From the NCBI GenBank assembly GCA_037176905.1, contig JBBBWG010001693.1, forward strand, positions 1 to 34,869: a stretch of 34,869 nucleotides of DNA, in the 5' to 3' direction. This DNA is from Azolla pinnata (Eukaryota > Streptophyta > Polypodiopsida > Salviniales > Salviniaceae). Both the position numbers and the translations under genes were made by a program. Shown one piece after another: positions 1 through 10,493 of this stretch (its first letter is position 1; every line of letters begins with the position of its first letter). The notes under the pieces are model-generated. The model had not been told where the DNA came from. It worked only from the letters and a program-made list of their open reading frames with translations, and ran no database searches.

Positions 1-211
1 CGGATTCTCCGGATCTTGGCAACGACGGATCGACCTGCGAAACGCAAAAAACACTCGATGAACATTTGTGTGCATCATAGCTTGCTAATTTTTTTTACCT
101 GTAATTACACACGTATACTCAAAGTGATTTGAGCGGACAAATAACAAAAAGACGCCGTGTGAAAGCGGACAAATCCGGAATTTGTTCAAACTCTTCATTT
201 CTTCATTTTAT

Positions 212-277
212 CCTTCTTCTTCTTCTTCTTCTTCTTCTTCTTCTTCTCCTTCTTCTTCTTCTTCGTCGTCGTCGTCC
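212..277 (+). repeat. CTT/TTC then GTC microsatellite in the 5' UTR
   Basis: A run of TTC triplets with one interruption passes into a short GTC run and ends about 20 bases before the ATG at 296. Pyrimidine-rich triplet runs are common in plant leaders, so this is probably transcribed as 5' UTR. Transcription is an inference. Confidence 0.8.
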
Positions 278-295
278 TCGTAATTTGTCCAAGCC

Positions 296-3200
296 ATGGC
301 GCTGCGATCCCTTGCTGTCCGTTTCGCCCCTTCCCGCCGCCTCCCTTCTCGAGCTTACAGTAGCAGTGGTAAGGTCCTCAGCGAAGAAGAACGCGCCGCC
401 GAAAACCTCTACATTAAGGTGCTCTTTCTTTCTTTCTTTCTTTCTTTCCTACCGTCGTTCTTCCTTTGGTCTGATCGTCTTCTACTTCTCCTTCCTTCTT
501 CCTCTTTTATGTGATTCTGATCTCGTAAGTATGTAGCTCCCCTTTCGGATTTTTCAAGGCTTTGTCTTTGGTTTTCTCATGAACTTCATCCTTCTGCAAT
601 GTGCTTTCTTAGTCTTACTCGTGTGAGAATCTCTTTTCTTTCTGCTGTGCGTGTGCTTGCGCCAAAAGTATCTTCTTTCTTTAGTTTTTCGCGCATGAGT
701 GTGTCAAAAATTTCTCCTTTATAATGTTTGATCTCGTCCCGTGTCTATGAAATTGTTCTATTATATAACACATTCACTTGTAAGTTGTTCATTTTAAGTT
801 TTTCACTATTTCCATTTGGTATTTTTTAGACGAACTGTTTTCATGTTCATAAAATCTTTTCTCAAAACATTTCCTTCTGCTGGCGTGTATTTTCTGGATT
901 CAAGATTTCCTCAATGGCTTGCATGATAAGCATGTAACTCTCGTGAATCTCATACCTATTTTGACGATTGATAGCTTGTTAGCCATCTCTATCATCGTTG
1001 AATGATTTTTGTTAGATTTATGAGGGTGTCAAAGCTTCAGTAGGTTATTGCTTATTATTTTTCATCGTTTATAGCTACTATCATGATAAGCCACACGCTG
1101 TGCTTTGTCACATTTAGATCTAGTCCATACTTGGAGATTACAAGCAGTGATATGTTATCAGAAAATTTCTATGTCCATAAAAGATTTTCTTGAACCTTTC
1201 GTTCTTCTACCGTGGAAGGTACAATGTAGTGCATGTATTTGGTGGATTGAAAATTTCTGTGTATTGACAATTAATCATTTATGAACACGTTTTCTTTGAT
1301 GGATCGGTTTCAATTCCTCTCTGGAACAGTCCTATCATCTAAGCTTCAATGCTGGGTATATATTTTCTGGATTCGGAATTTCTGCGTATATGATTGCGTG
1401 TGGCTCAAACAGCTCCACAATCGCATAATATGTATGTAAATCTTGTGGATCTCGTACTTATTTTGACGAGTGATCATTTGGTAGCCATTATTATGATATC
1501 ATTAAATGCGTTCTGTTAGATATATGAAAATGTTGTATCCGCATCAAAATATAACTTGGTTTGAAGGCTTTTTTGCTTTTGATCGTTATATCCTCTATTA
1601 TCAAGCTACATGCCATGCTTTGTTACATTTAGAGCTATTAATACTTGGAGATTACTGGCATTGAATAGTCATTGGATATGTATTTTCTATTGAACTGTTT
1701 TTATGTATATAAAATGCTCTCTGAAATATTTTTGTTCTGCTACCTTGAAAGGTTAAATGTGGTGTATGTATTTAAATGCTGGGTTCAAAAAATGTTCTCT
1801 CATAGCAGTTCTGTTACCTTACCATGTGATTCATTAAAGTGTATGTATTTTCTGGACTCGAAATTTCCATAATCTAATTACGTGTGTGGCTCATATTGCG
1901 CCACAATCTTGTGGGCTTCATACTTAATTTCACTGTAGCTCATTTGGTAGCTATTATTCTGCTATCGTTGAGTGTCATTTGTTTGATATGAGCCTGTCAG
2001 AGCTGCCGTCTTCATATGAAGGTTTTCCTGCTTTTCAGAGTTTACAGCTACCATATTGTAATGTGCTACATCCTGTTGTTTGTTGCATATAGATCTTATT
2101 TATATTGAGAGATTACAAGCACTGATGTTTTCTGGGATTCGTAATATCCCTAGATATAATTTTGTGTTTTATTCTGCTCGACAATTTTGTGGATCTCAAT
2201 ACTGATCATTTGGTGGTTATTATTAATGAACATGTCAGAGCTACAATGAAGATAACTTCTTTTGAAGGTTTTCTTGCTTTTCATAATTTAGAGACATGTT
2301 CTCATTTATGAAATGGTTTCCATGTCCATTAAATATTCTTTTGAAACAGTTCTGCTACCACATAAGTTTCAATGTAGCATCTGTATTTTCTGTATCCAGA
2401 ACTTTTGTGAATATGTGAATATAATTTTGAGTGGCTCGTAGTGCTGCATAATTGCAGGATATGTATGTAAATCTCGTGCAACTCATAATTGTTTTTAGAA
2501 ATTGATCATTTCATAGCAATTATTATCATATCGCTGAACATAAATTATTACATATATGAGCATGTCAAAGCTGCAGGAAATATCACTTCTTGTAGTGGAT
2601 TGTGTGCGACTGCACTGATCTAAATTTTTCATGGGAATGTCTCTAGTTTTTGTGCTTTTAGTTGCATGGGCTTCACTGGATTTTATTCAGTCTTTACTAT
2701 TTTATTTTAAGATGTTAATCATAAATTGGATAGTTTTTGTTCAGCTTTTGCTTTGGATAATACTCTGCCATGGCTATAATAATCAATCTTTAGGGTCTAG
2801 GTTTTGGAAATAGTGCATGTCAAATCATTACCCTAAACTTGATTCAAGAGATGTCTCATCACTGCTTACTAACAGAAATATATGTATAAGGCCTAGTTTA
2901 AAACATCTGGTATGTTCATTTTCGACTGAAATCATTACCCAAAACTTGATCCAGGAGATCTCTCAAACCATATATCACGGCTTACTAATAGAAATATATG
3001 TATAAGGCCTAATTTAAAACATCTGGTATGCTCATTTTCGACTGAAATTTATCTTTCTTTTATTTTTGGTGGTTCTACAGAAAATGGAGAAAGAGAGGCT
3101 TGAAAAGGCAAAGCAGGTATTTTATCCCTTCCTAGTAGGATGTTTGCTATGTCTAAAGAGGCCTAGCAACGCAATCATATACTTGAATGCCTCGTGTTGA

Positions 3201-3416
3201 AATCTGAAAATCTGAAGGCATGTTAATGGATGCCAGGCAGGGAAGCATGAAGAATCAGGCCACGCTGGAAGCTCAACTGAGTCTGGTTCTTCAATTCCAG
3301 GGCCAACGAAAGATTCTTCGACAAATTTGGCAGTGTTTGCTGGTGTTGCTGGCCTTCTTGCAGTTGGTTGGTTTTTTATCCGCCCTAGCTCAAAGAAAGA
3401 GGAAGAAAAGAATTGA
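296..3416 (+). CDS. Small mitochondrial membrane protein, At2g27730-like (complex I-associated family)
   Basis: Three exons, 296-418, 3081-3116 and 3237-3416, give 112 residues; all junctions are GT-AG and phase 0. The N-terminus (MALRSLAVRF, then RR and SR) is basic and looks like a mitochondrial presequence. It is followed by the conserved segment VLSEEERAAEN and a charged helix (KMEKERLEKAKQ). A Ser/Gly-rich linker follows, then one hydrophobic segment at about residues 84-101 and a basic/acidic tail ending KKEEEKN. The length and order match Arabidopsis At2g27730 (about 113 residues), which from memory has been found in plant mitochondrial complex I as a plant-specific subunit. That function is family knowledge, not visible here. 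The acceptor at 3237 was chosen because only that frame gives the hydrophobic segment and the conserved tail; the other open frame across exon 3 is a shadow. Intron 1 is unusually long (2662 bases). Confidence 0.82.
886..2600 (+). repeat. Diverged tandem repeat, about five copies, in intron 1
   Basis: The same succession of short motifs recurs: a GTATTTTCTGGATTC-like block, then a TCTCGTGGATCTCATACTTA-like block, then TGATCATTTGGTAGCCATTAT, then ATGAGCATGTCAAAGCTGCAG. The second block occurs near 930, 1439, 1905, 2190 and 2470. Spacings are therefore roughly 509, 466, 285 and 280 bases. Copies are clearly related but heavily diverged, with internal deletions in the later ones. Confidence 0.7.
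2822..3050 (+). repeat. Two-copy direct tandem repeat (about 107/116 bp) before exon 2
   Basis: Copy 1 starts at 2822 and copy 2 at 2929. Both begin AAATCATTACCC, contain ATATGTATAAGGCCTA and end CATTTTCGACTGA. Copy 2 carries about 9 extra bases in the middle. The repeat ends about 30 bases before the exon 2 acceptor, so the polypyrimidine region of that intron lies next to the second copy. Confidence 0.85.
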
Positions 3417-3494
3417 ATCAAGTTTTCCTCTTTGTTCACGTATCAGTTGCTACTGATCATTTATACTCCGTAAGAGGTTTGTGATGCTACTTGA

Positions 3495-3500
3495 AATAAA
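3495..3500 (+). terminator. Candidate polyadenylation signal AATAAA
   Basis: A canonical AATAAA lies 79 bases after the stop codon of the At2g27730-like gene. A second one lies near 3697. Plant poly(A) signals are loose, so this is only a candidate. Confidence 0.35.
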
Positions 3501-5494
3501 CAAGAAAATGAAAATTTTAATTTCATGGTATGTGGTCTGATCATCCTCTAGAGAATTTCGAAGATGTATTGATCCGCTCTGTGAATGTCTAACAGGATGG
3601 ATTAAGGTTCCATTTAGAATGATCCATGAATGTGGTTATGATGTCTGCAGCTATGGCTTGTCTACTTTGTTTTGTACTATTAAACCAAAGCAATGGAAAT
3701 AAATCTATGAATGTACAATATGCATAAGGCTCCTGTAGTAACTAGAGTTTCCTGTTACTACATATAGGGCCATGTCTGGATTTTGTTCCCCTACAAAATT
3801 CTGTCTTTATATATCACAAAACTCCATTTTCATGGTGATCATAAAAGTTTGTTTGCATTGTGTAAATTAATATATGGCATCTGAGTTGTCATTAGGGTTT
3901 CATCAGTGAATTCTATAGTAAGTGGCGTTATATTAGGGTTGTGCCTGGATTTTATTTGTGGCATTTAACATAAGCTCATAGTTTTTGGCATCACGTGTCT
4001 AGAAACCTAGAGAGCTTATTCTGTTGAGATGTCTTGACATCTAATACGCTAGTTGGTACTATTTATTGCGTGTTTATAATTCTCACCTCTGGTTTATTTT
4101 CTGGATTTCGACAAGCATTTGCTGGATTACCTCCGTCTTTAAGTGCTTTCTATATGAAGTGGAGGTATTTGCCGGATTACCTGCTACAGTGTTGATTTTA
4201 TGGCTTTGAGATTCTGTGCTGCTAGCTACAACTAGTTACAACCGTCTTTAGGTAAAACATATCATTTTGTGCGTTGATATTAACAGACAGTGAATCTTGT
4301 AGTAAACATTATCATCCTCATCTATTGAGCAAAGCATTAAAGTAACATGATTGCCATTTTCATCATTTTCATCAGGTCACTAGTATGATTTATATACCAT
4401 ATACTTAATAAACAACTATAAACTAGATTATCTCTACACGAGAACAATTGTTTTCTCCATCGGATATGTAAGTGGTCCTAATCATTGTTTAAGTCAATGA
4501 GAGTCTTGGGAATAATCAGAAAGCAGCGTTTTGGGAAGCTCAGTCATGAAGGTCCGATTCTTTCATTTGGAGATTCAATGGCTGAATCAAACAAGTCTTT
4601 ATGCTCAATTTATTATCTTGCTAAGGTTAGTTAAGAAGATCCTTGTCACGGTGAGAGAGGAAAAGATGTACACCGGTGCCATAATAACTCGAATACAACA
4701 TGTCTCGAATACATAAATGGAGTCGTTTGAGGTCACGACCTTTGCAGATGAATACCCAAAAAAATATTGCGGATTTTACATCATTGATATGATGGATTTA
4801 AGTTTAGTGCATTGGCCATCTCCTTTGTAACCAGCCACTGATGCACGTGCTCTAAACCAAGTTCCAGTGTTCGTATGTTCAGGCATCTGTGTTTGCATAC
4901 CACATGGCAAAACTTTAAAACCTTCTGTGATCGTGTTGTATGCCACTGTCTGATAGTAACGTTTGAAGAAAAACTAGCAGCTGAACACGAGTACAACACA
5001 TGCCCTGAGCTGATGTTTCCTATGCACCACCAATTGTAATTGCAGCACCAGTTAGATAAAATGTACTTTCTCCTCTTGCCCGTTTTCTAATTAGATCCCA
5101 GCCCTCTGCAGGCATCCCTCAGCAGAAACGAAGAGGATTTCTCATTGCTTGTAATTTCAAGCAATCAAATCATCACAGGTATAGTTCCTTAAATAAAGCC
5201 ATGTTCAATGTATATAAGAATTTGTTGTCAAAGAAATGGTATGCCCTTTACAGGCTACCTCATTCATCATCAAATAATGCAATGTACTGGACTAAACAGT
5301 GTAAACTAAATTGGTTAGACCACAACAAATTACCTCGACAATACGAGCATTCTCTGAAAAAAATACTAGAATACAATTGCCACGAAAAACGATGCTTCTA
5401 GTTTCAAAAGAATCAATAATCAGGACTTATTTCTTCCTGGCACCAGATTGATGACAAGGTACAGGAATAACGACAGGTAGCTCAATAGAAGGGC
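3501..5494. other. Spacer, no supportable gene
   Basis: AT-rich DNA follows the 3' end of the first gene. Several short open stretches on both strands (for example around 4530-4630 plus, 4783-4867 minus and 5017-5095 minus) look vaguely protein-like. None links to another by a phase-consistent splice, and none resembles a family I recognise. Confidence 0.5.
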
Positions 5495-5728
5495 TCACTT
5501 GTTATCCTGTTCTGAACTGGTCAAGTGGCTGAATAGATAACTTGCAACAGATGATCCACACTGTGAATGATCTTCATATGTATCCTCATCAACGGGCTCA
5601 ATCTGTACTCGAATAATGTCTGCACATACCAGTTTTGCTTTTGTGAGCAATCTGATCCAGGTATCTTTAAAGCTTTCCAAATATAGTTTGCACAGTTCCA
5701 AATCAATCAAGCAGAACGTGTCACCACA
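5495..5728 (-). pseudogene. Orphan exon-like open segment, function unknown
   Basis: On the minus strand a 77-codon open stretch runs from a possible acceptor (TTTAG just above 5728) to a TGA at 5495. It has balanced coding-like codon use and an acidic region containing IEPVDEDTYEDHSQCGSSVA. The family is not recognised. An in-frame stop lies immediately upstream and no ATG begins it, so it could only be an internal or terminal exon; no partner exon was found. Just after the TGA, a shifted frame stays open for another 24 codons and ends ARKK-stop. This suggests a decayed gene fragment with a frameshift, or an alternative last exon of the neighbouring minus-strand gene, or chance. Confidence 0.28.
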
Positions 5729-5864
5729 CTAAACTATAGCTAAGAAAGAGTTGAATAGATATATTTGAAGCAATCAGCATGCATACAGCTAACATATTTC
5801 TTCCCTTTATTAATTATATGCTCAAGTATTGGACTCTAAAAACTTGATGTATGTACTCGTGTGT

Positions 5865-8813
5865 TTAGGCTGGAAGATGACGTGTCAACAAGCCCTCAAA
5901 GGATAGGTAAAGGTCATTATTGTCGGACCCAAAAATTTCTTCTGCCTTTCTCAACGTTTCCTGGAATCATGACCACTGTATGTGAGCATCAAGTTATGCA
6001 AAAAAATATATATCAATATTGACACACATACTTCTCTGCTTTGTTTATGAGCATTGAGCTCTTTAATATTTGCCAGGAATGCACTGAATTGTTCATAAGA
6101 TAACCGATTCCTGAAATGTCATGGCACCAGAACAAGACGTCAGCGCTAACAAGCATGAAGGCAACATTTTCCTACACTGATATATCCACCTGGCCTGTCT
6201 GAAGAACTCCTTTCCATCCACTCCTGGAGTGCGTGATCCTGAAAAAAAGTGAAAGAACACAATTAAACCCAGATGAAAGTCTTGTGTCGTTTGTGAGGTA
6301 AACTCTTAAATTATCCACATTTCCTTCCATAAATACATTTAAGGTTTCCCAAAAGCCCCTTTGTCAACTCCCAGAAACAGTAAAAGGAGGATGAATTGAG
6401 CATCACATTGCTAAAATAGCAAATATAACAACGATTTATTTGAGGAGACCTGAAATGGAGCTCTTCGGTGGTGAATTAGGGGCTGTAGATCGTTCACTGG
6501 AAGGTTGTGATGAAGAGAATCTTCTCCTAGTCTCATTGATACTATGTTGCTTGGGTGAACCAGATGATGAGCTGTGCCTCGGTGAACTTTCACCAGATTG
6601 TTTCTTCGGAGATGCCGATGGAGAGAGCTGTGGTGTAAGACGTGGGGGTGTCAAAGAGTATGCTTGAGCCAACATGGTTTTAGAAACTGCAAAAATTGCA
6701 AAAACTGTTGTAGTGACAAATCATGCCACACATTCGGGTAACATAAGATATATCCTATTGAAAATACCATCTGTTTCAGTCTGTAATTCATCACGTTGAA
6801 GAGAAGAATACTTCAGAGAAACTGCTCGTGCTGATCCAACAGAATTCCTGTAATCTCGAAATCCTGCTGTATCGGTTTCTGCACAAGAAAAGTTCTTCTC
6901 ATGCAGATACATGACATCGCACAAACATTACAGAAAAGAAATGCATACCCTTCATTGAAAAGCTCATAGATGCTGAGCTATCTTGCAATGACATCTGACT
7001 TTCATTGGCAACGGTTACTGGCTGCAGCAAGAACTCGTGTAAGAAAATTGTCTTACGCAGCATCTTCCAATAACATTCCATTGAACGTTTCTGAATTTCT
7101 GAGATGCTATTAAGCAAAGATTTCTCATAGGAAGAAAATAAATCCCTCTTTTGTAATTACTTTTGTGTTTTAAGTACAATCATACCCATAGCACCGAAAC
7201 TTACTGCAGTGGTTTCATCGTCTTCTTGCAACGACTGCATCAATGCCCGCTTAAATGTTTCAAGCTGTATAATGAAGTAGAAATTTATTGTGAATGTTAC
7301 AAATATAATTACAAAAAGAAATTAGTGAGGCAGTGGATCAGAAACATCAAACAGACATCAGTTTCATGCAAGAAACGCACTATGATATCTGTCAAGGATG
7401 TAAAGGACTATGGAGTCACCTTCGCGACATCACGAGTTAGCTTTTTCACTGAAGCTGCAAGATTATTCTTTTCAATCGTCAGATTGGCCTGCATACCCCA
7501 AACAAAAGGACGATACTGTTTTAAACTAAAATAAAAGGTATGAATTTCAAATGATATCATTCTGCAGCATTGAAGAAAGAAATTTTCAGTTATTTCAGGC
7601 TGGTGTGCTTTCCAGAACCTGCAACTGTTTTATTCCATTTTTCATTCCACGTTTCACACTCTTATGTCAATGAGTAAACAATGGCACACTCAATCGTATG
7701 ATAATATCTCTAGTATGTCATCTACGAACAAGTTTACATTCTGAGAAAACTTCCATATTTAGTACTACGAATAGCATTCAAGACTAAGAGTATCGAATGG
7801 CAAAAGACTGAGCACACCTTGGACACATTTTAACATCTCCATAGAATTTTGTAAAACCATATATGTGACCAACACTCCATTTGTGGATGATGATCAACCA
7901 TTGAATGTGTTACAGCATTTTGAAGAGCAGGTAAAGAAATAGAAATCATGAACTATGCATTAATGTATGATTCGCAGTATATAGAAGCTATACAGAGATA
8001 AGTTATTTATAGTGTCTACACAATCACTTTATTGAAAAGGTGAATTGATCTTGATGTTGAAATGTAGTAAAATTGTCAGATAAGAAGACAAACATAGTAC
8101 TGATCGGAACCCATCTAAAAACTAGACCCTAGACATTACGAGTCTTGAGATTCATTTCAGAAATCATTGTGGGTATGTAGCATAAATAAGCTAAAAGAGA
8201 TGCATAAGTTATTTCAAACAAGGCAGACAAGTTGCAATTGGCAATACTTCTTTTCTTTTCCACAGAGAGAAAGAGGAGCCAAAAGATTACGAGACAAAAA
8301 AGGAAAATGCACGATCAGAAAAACTTCATTTATTGGATTGGGTTTCGTCTACTAAAGTGGGTAAGGTTTCCAACCGAACAACATCCCCAATTAAGAAGAG
8401 GCATTCAAATTCTAGGAGTAAGCATGCGAGCTTATTAGACATGTTTTCCTGAACATAAAACGACTCTGATCTCCACGGGGCTCCGGGTGTTTTACAAATC
8501 GAAAGAAATAAGGTCTGATCGCAAAAACCTGCTCATCAAGGGCCTGAGAAAGGCGAGAAGATGAATCGTGGAGGGCTTGCTCGAGTTCACGGACACGATT
8601 CTCCAAGTCATGGACGATTTCTTCCTTCTCGCCCAACTTCCCACGAAGCTTTTCGGTTTCCTTCTCCAGCTGGGACAGCCTAGAAGCAACGGCCATGCCC
8701 ACGATCTTCTTGGAGATCTCGATTTGTTCGTAGGGATCGGAAGGAAGAGCGGAGAGAACCTCGGGCGGCAAGTCGGAGGCATCTCGAGCGCGGCCGCGAC
8801 CTCGTTCTGCCAT
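5865..8813 (-). CDS. Coiled-coil protein of the At4g15545 family
   Basis: Nine exons, read 8813-8529, 7488-7420, 7264-7205, 7021-6949, 6878-6768, 6686-6450, 6238-6190, 6110-6032 and 5960-5865, give 352 residues; every junction is GT-AG and phase-consistent. Residues 14-44 hold the family signature (DLPPEVLSALPSDPYEQIEI). Residues about 45-135 are a heptad-rich coiled coil. Residues about 165-280 are a Ser/Pro-rich linker with many SP and RHS-type sites. Residues 280-352 form the conserved C-terminal block (PGVDGKEFFRQAR, RLSYEQFSAFLANIKELNAH, ETLRKAEEIFG). This matches Arabidopsis At4g15545/At1g16520, which I recall being reported as NAI2-interacting proteins of ER-derived bodies; the biochemical role is not evident here. 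The start is MAERGRG; an in-frame ATG 15 codons upstream is less likely because family members start just before the DLPPE motif. Confidence 0.9.
7489..8528 (-). other. Intron 1 of the At4g15545-like gene
   Basis: A 1040-base AT-rich intron. No repeats, nested gene or RNA gene were recognised in it. The open frames on either strand are short and have no family resemblance. Confidence 0.8.
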
Positions 8814-8948
8814 ATCTATCTGAAGGAGGGATCCGGCGGAGCATCCGATGAGCTTCACTCCCGCAGGGAGATGCAGAAGGACGACTGCATTTGGAGGAAA
8901 TTACAAAACTATGCTCCTGCTTCCGATTGATTTTCTCGCTCCGATCTG

Positions 8949-9094
8949 TCGGTTTTCTCCTTGATGATGATAAGCTATCATTGATCGGTCGGTTTTCTCC
9001 TTGACGATGATAAGCTATCATTGATCGTAGGTTTTCTCCCTTGATGATGATAAGCTATCATCTGATCAGTTTCCTTCTCGGTGATAAGCTATCG
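8949..9094. promoter_or_regulatory. Tandem array of inverted GATA sites upstream of the At4g15545-like gene
   Basis: The 11-base motif GATAAGCTATC (two GATA cores in opposite orientation, three bases apart) occurs exactly four times: 8969-8979, 9009-9019, 9049-9059 and 9083-9093. The first three sit in nearly identical 40-bp tandem units (CGGTTTTCTCC then TTGATGATGATAAGC); the fourth unit is shortened. The array is 136-281 bases upstream of the start codon on the minus strand. GATAAG is the plant I-box, linked to GATA-factor and MYB-related binding in light-regulated promoters. A regulatory role here is inference. Confidence 0.6.
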
Positions 9095-10117
9095 AAATTA
9101 TAGCGAATCAGTCCGAGATAGCTACCGAGTACTGCATACCGTTCTGTTGCAATATGCCCTCTGATAGAGTGTGCGTGCAGACACGGCCCCAACTCCATTG
9201 TCTATCGATATGGTTTTGTGTTCATACACTCTCTCTCGTACAGTTTTCCAAAATGGCTATGATGCTTCGTCTCGAAGCTGCTGATGTGAAGTTTTTCATT
9301 CCCCTCTCGGTTCTTTCAGAATGTGGAGATCCCCGAGTTGTCGGTCATTCACTCTTTGACATCATCATACAGATGTTTGGATGTATGTATGTACATGGAG
9401 AAAGAAGTTCCAACCAGCTCTCGGCCTAATGGGTTTTATCCGAGGTCCTTGATTGGTGATCCACTCTTGGTCTGTGCGTTCTCGACCGATGTCCTCTCTT
9501 GGTCATTGCATTTAGGTAATTAGCGCACTTGATGCATGCATCCTTACATTGATCACATCGACAGAGATATCATTGGCGATATATTTCGGCTGATCTATGC
9601 AATTGATGCATACGTTTGCTTAAAAAGCCCATACATGTAAGTACTTGAAACTCACACGTATCCATTTTCACACTGGCATAAACATGTACACACATCATTC
9701 GGCACAACTATACCATTGGTAAGCACCGTATACATGCATGTATGTGTAAACAGTTCATTGGAATTATACTATTTTTACTTGAAAAGCGCATATAAAACAT
9801 AACTTTTTACTTTTGGATAACACGACACCTAGGTGAAAGTATATATTGCCACATTTTCTTTACCTTCCTCCTTAATGTCGTGATACATTTATTGTAAGAA
9901 ACATGTCATCTTGGCTATTTCCGTATAGAAGCCAAGGGGCCTTACTTATTTTAGTCCATTAGACGTCTTTTCACTATAACTGATTGAAAAGATAATTTCA
10001 TTAAAAAAACATATTTGTTTATAATTACTCACACATAGATATGCATTTAAGTGCAAGTCACTTAAAAAAGAATCACAAGCTGTAACAACTTTGGGACACA
10101 AGAAGACATATGGCTGA
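9095..10117. other. Spacer between the coiled-coil gene and the receptor kinase gene
   Basis: AT-rich intergenic DNA. A 91-codon open frame at 9154-9429 (+) has no recognisable domain. No RNA gene or transposon ends were seen. Confidence 0.5.
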
Positions 10118-10252
10118 GAAGGGCAAGTCACACACACATATACTCGTTTATATTCATCACACACACACATAGATTCTAATCTATGTGTGTGTATATAGAA
10201 GGGCAAGTCACACACACATATACTCGTTTATATTCATCACACACACACACAC
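10118..10252. repeat. 52-bp exact direct repeat flanking a CA/TG hairpin
   Basis: The segment starting GAAGGGCAAGTCACACACAC at 10118 recurs exactly at 10198 (offset 80) for about 52 bases. Between the copies lies a near-perfect hairpin: CACACATAGATT, two bases, then AATCTATGTGTG (about 10159-10193). It sits about 240 bases past the stop of the receptor kinase gene, on its 3' side. Confidence 0.85.
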
Positions 10253-10493
10253 AAGTGGATCTGGTCCAATCTCAGACTTTAATATTCTATAATATCTTGT
10301 TGATATTATCAATGGAAACTTTTATCGACGATCAATCTCTAGATTGAAGAGCGTTAGCGGTGAATTAATTTTCGTTTTCTCCACTAAATTGGCCAGATTT
10401 GTGGCATGAGAATCGACTTGTGCAAGAAAACAAAGAGAATGTTCGACGGCGCGAGAAGAAGAACACGGGACAAAGAGAGGCGCGAAGAAGTTT

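Noticed and set aside
3220..3456. 78-codon open frame across exon 3 of the first gene
   Set aside because: It is a shifted frame. The spliced frame gives a conserved hydrophobic segment and an exact family-like length.
4530..5095. Short protein-like stretches on both strands in the first spacer
   Set aside because: Each is under 40 codons, they occur on opposite strands, and no phase-consistent splicing connects them. Chance cannot be excluded.
8814..8858. In-frame ATG 15 codons upstream in the At4g15545-like gene
   Set aside because: The family starts just before the DLPPE motif; the extra residues (MKLIGCSAG) show no conservation that I know of.
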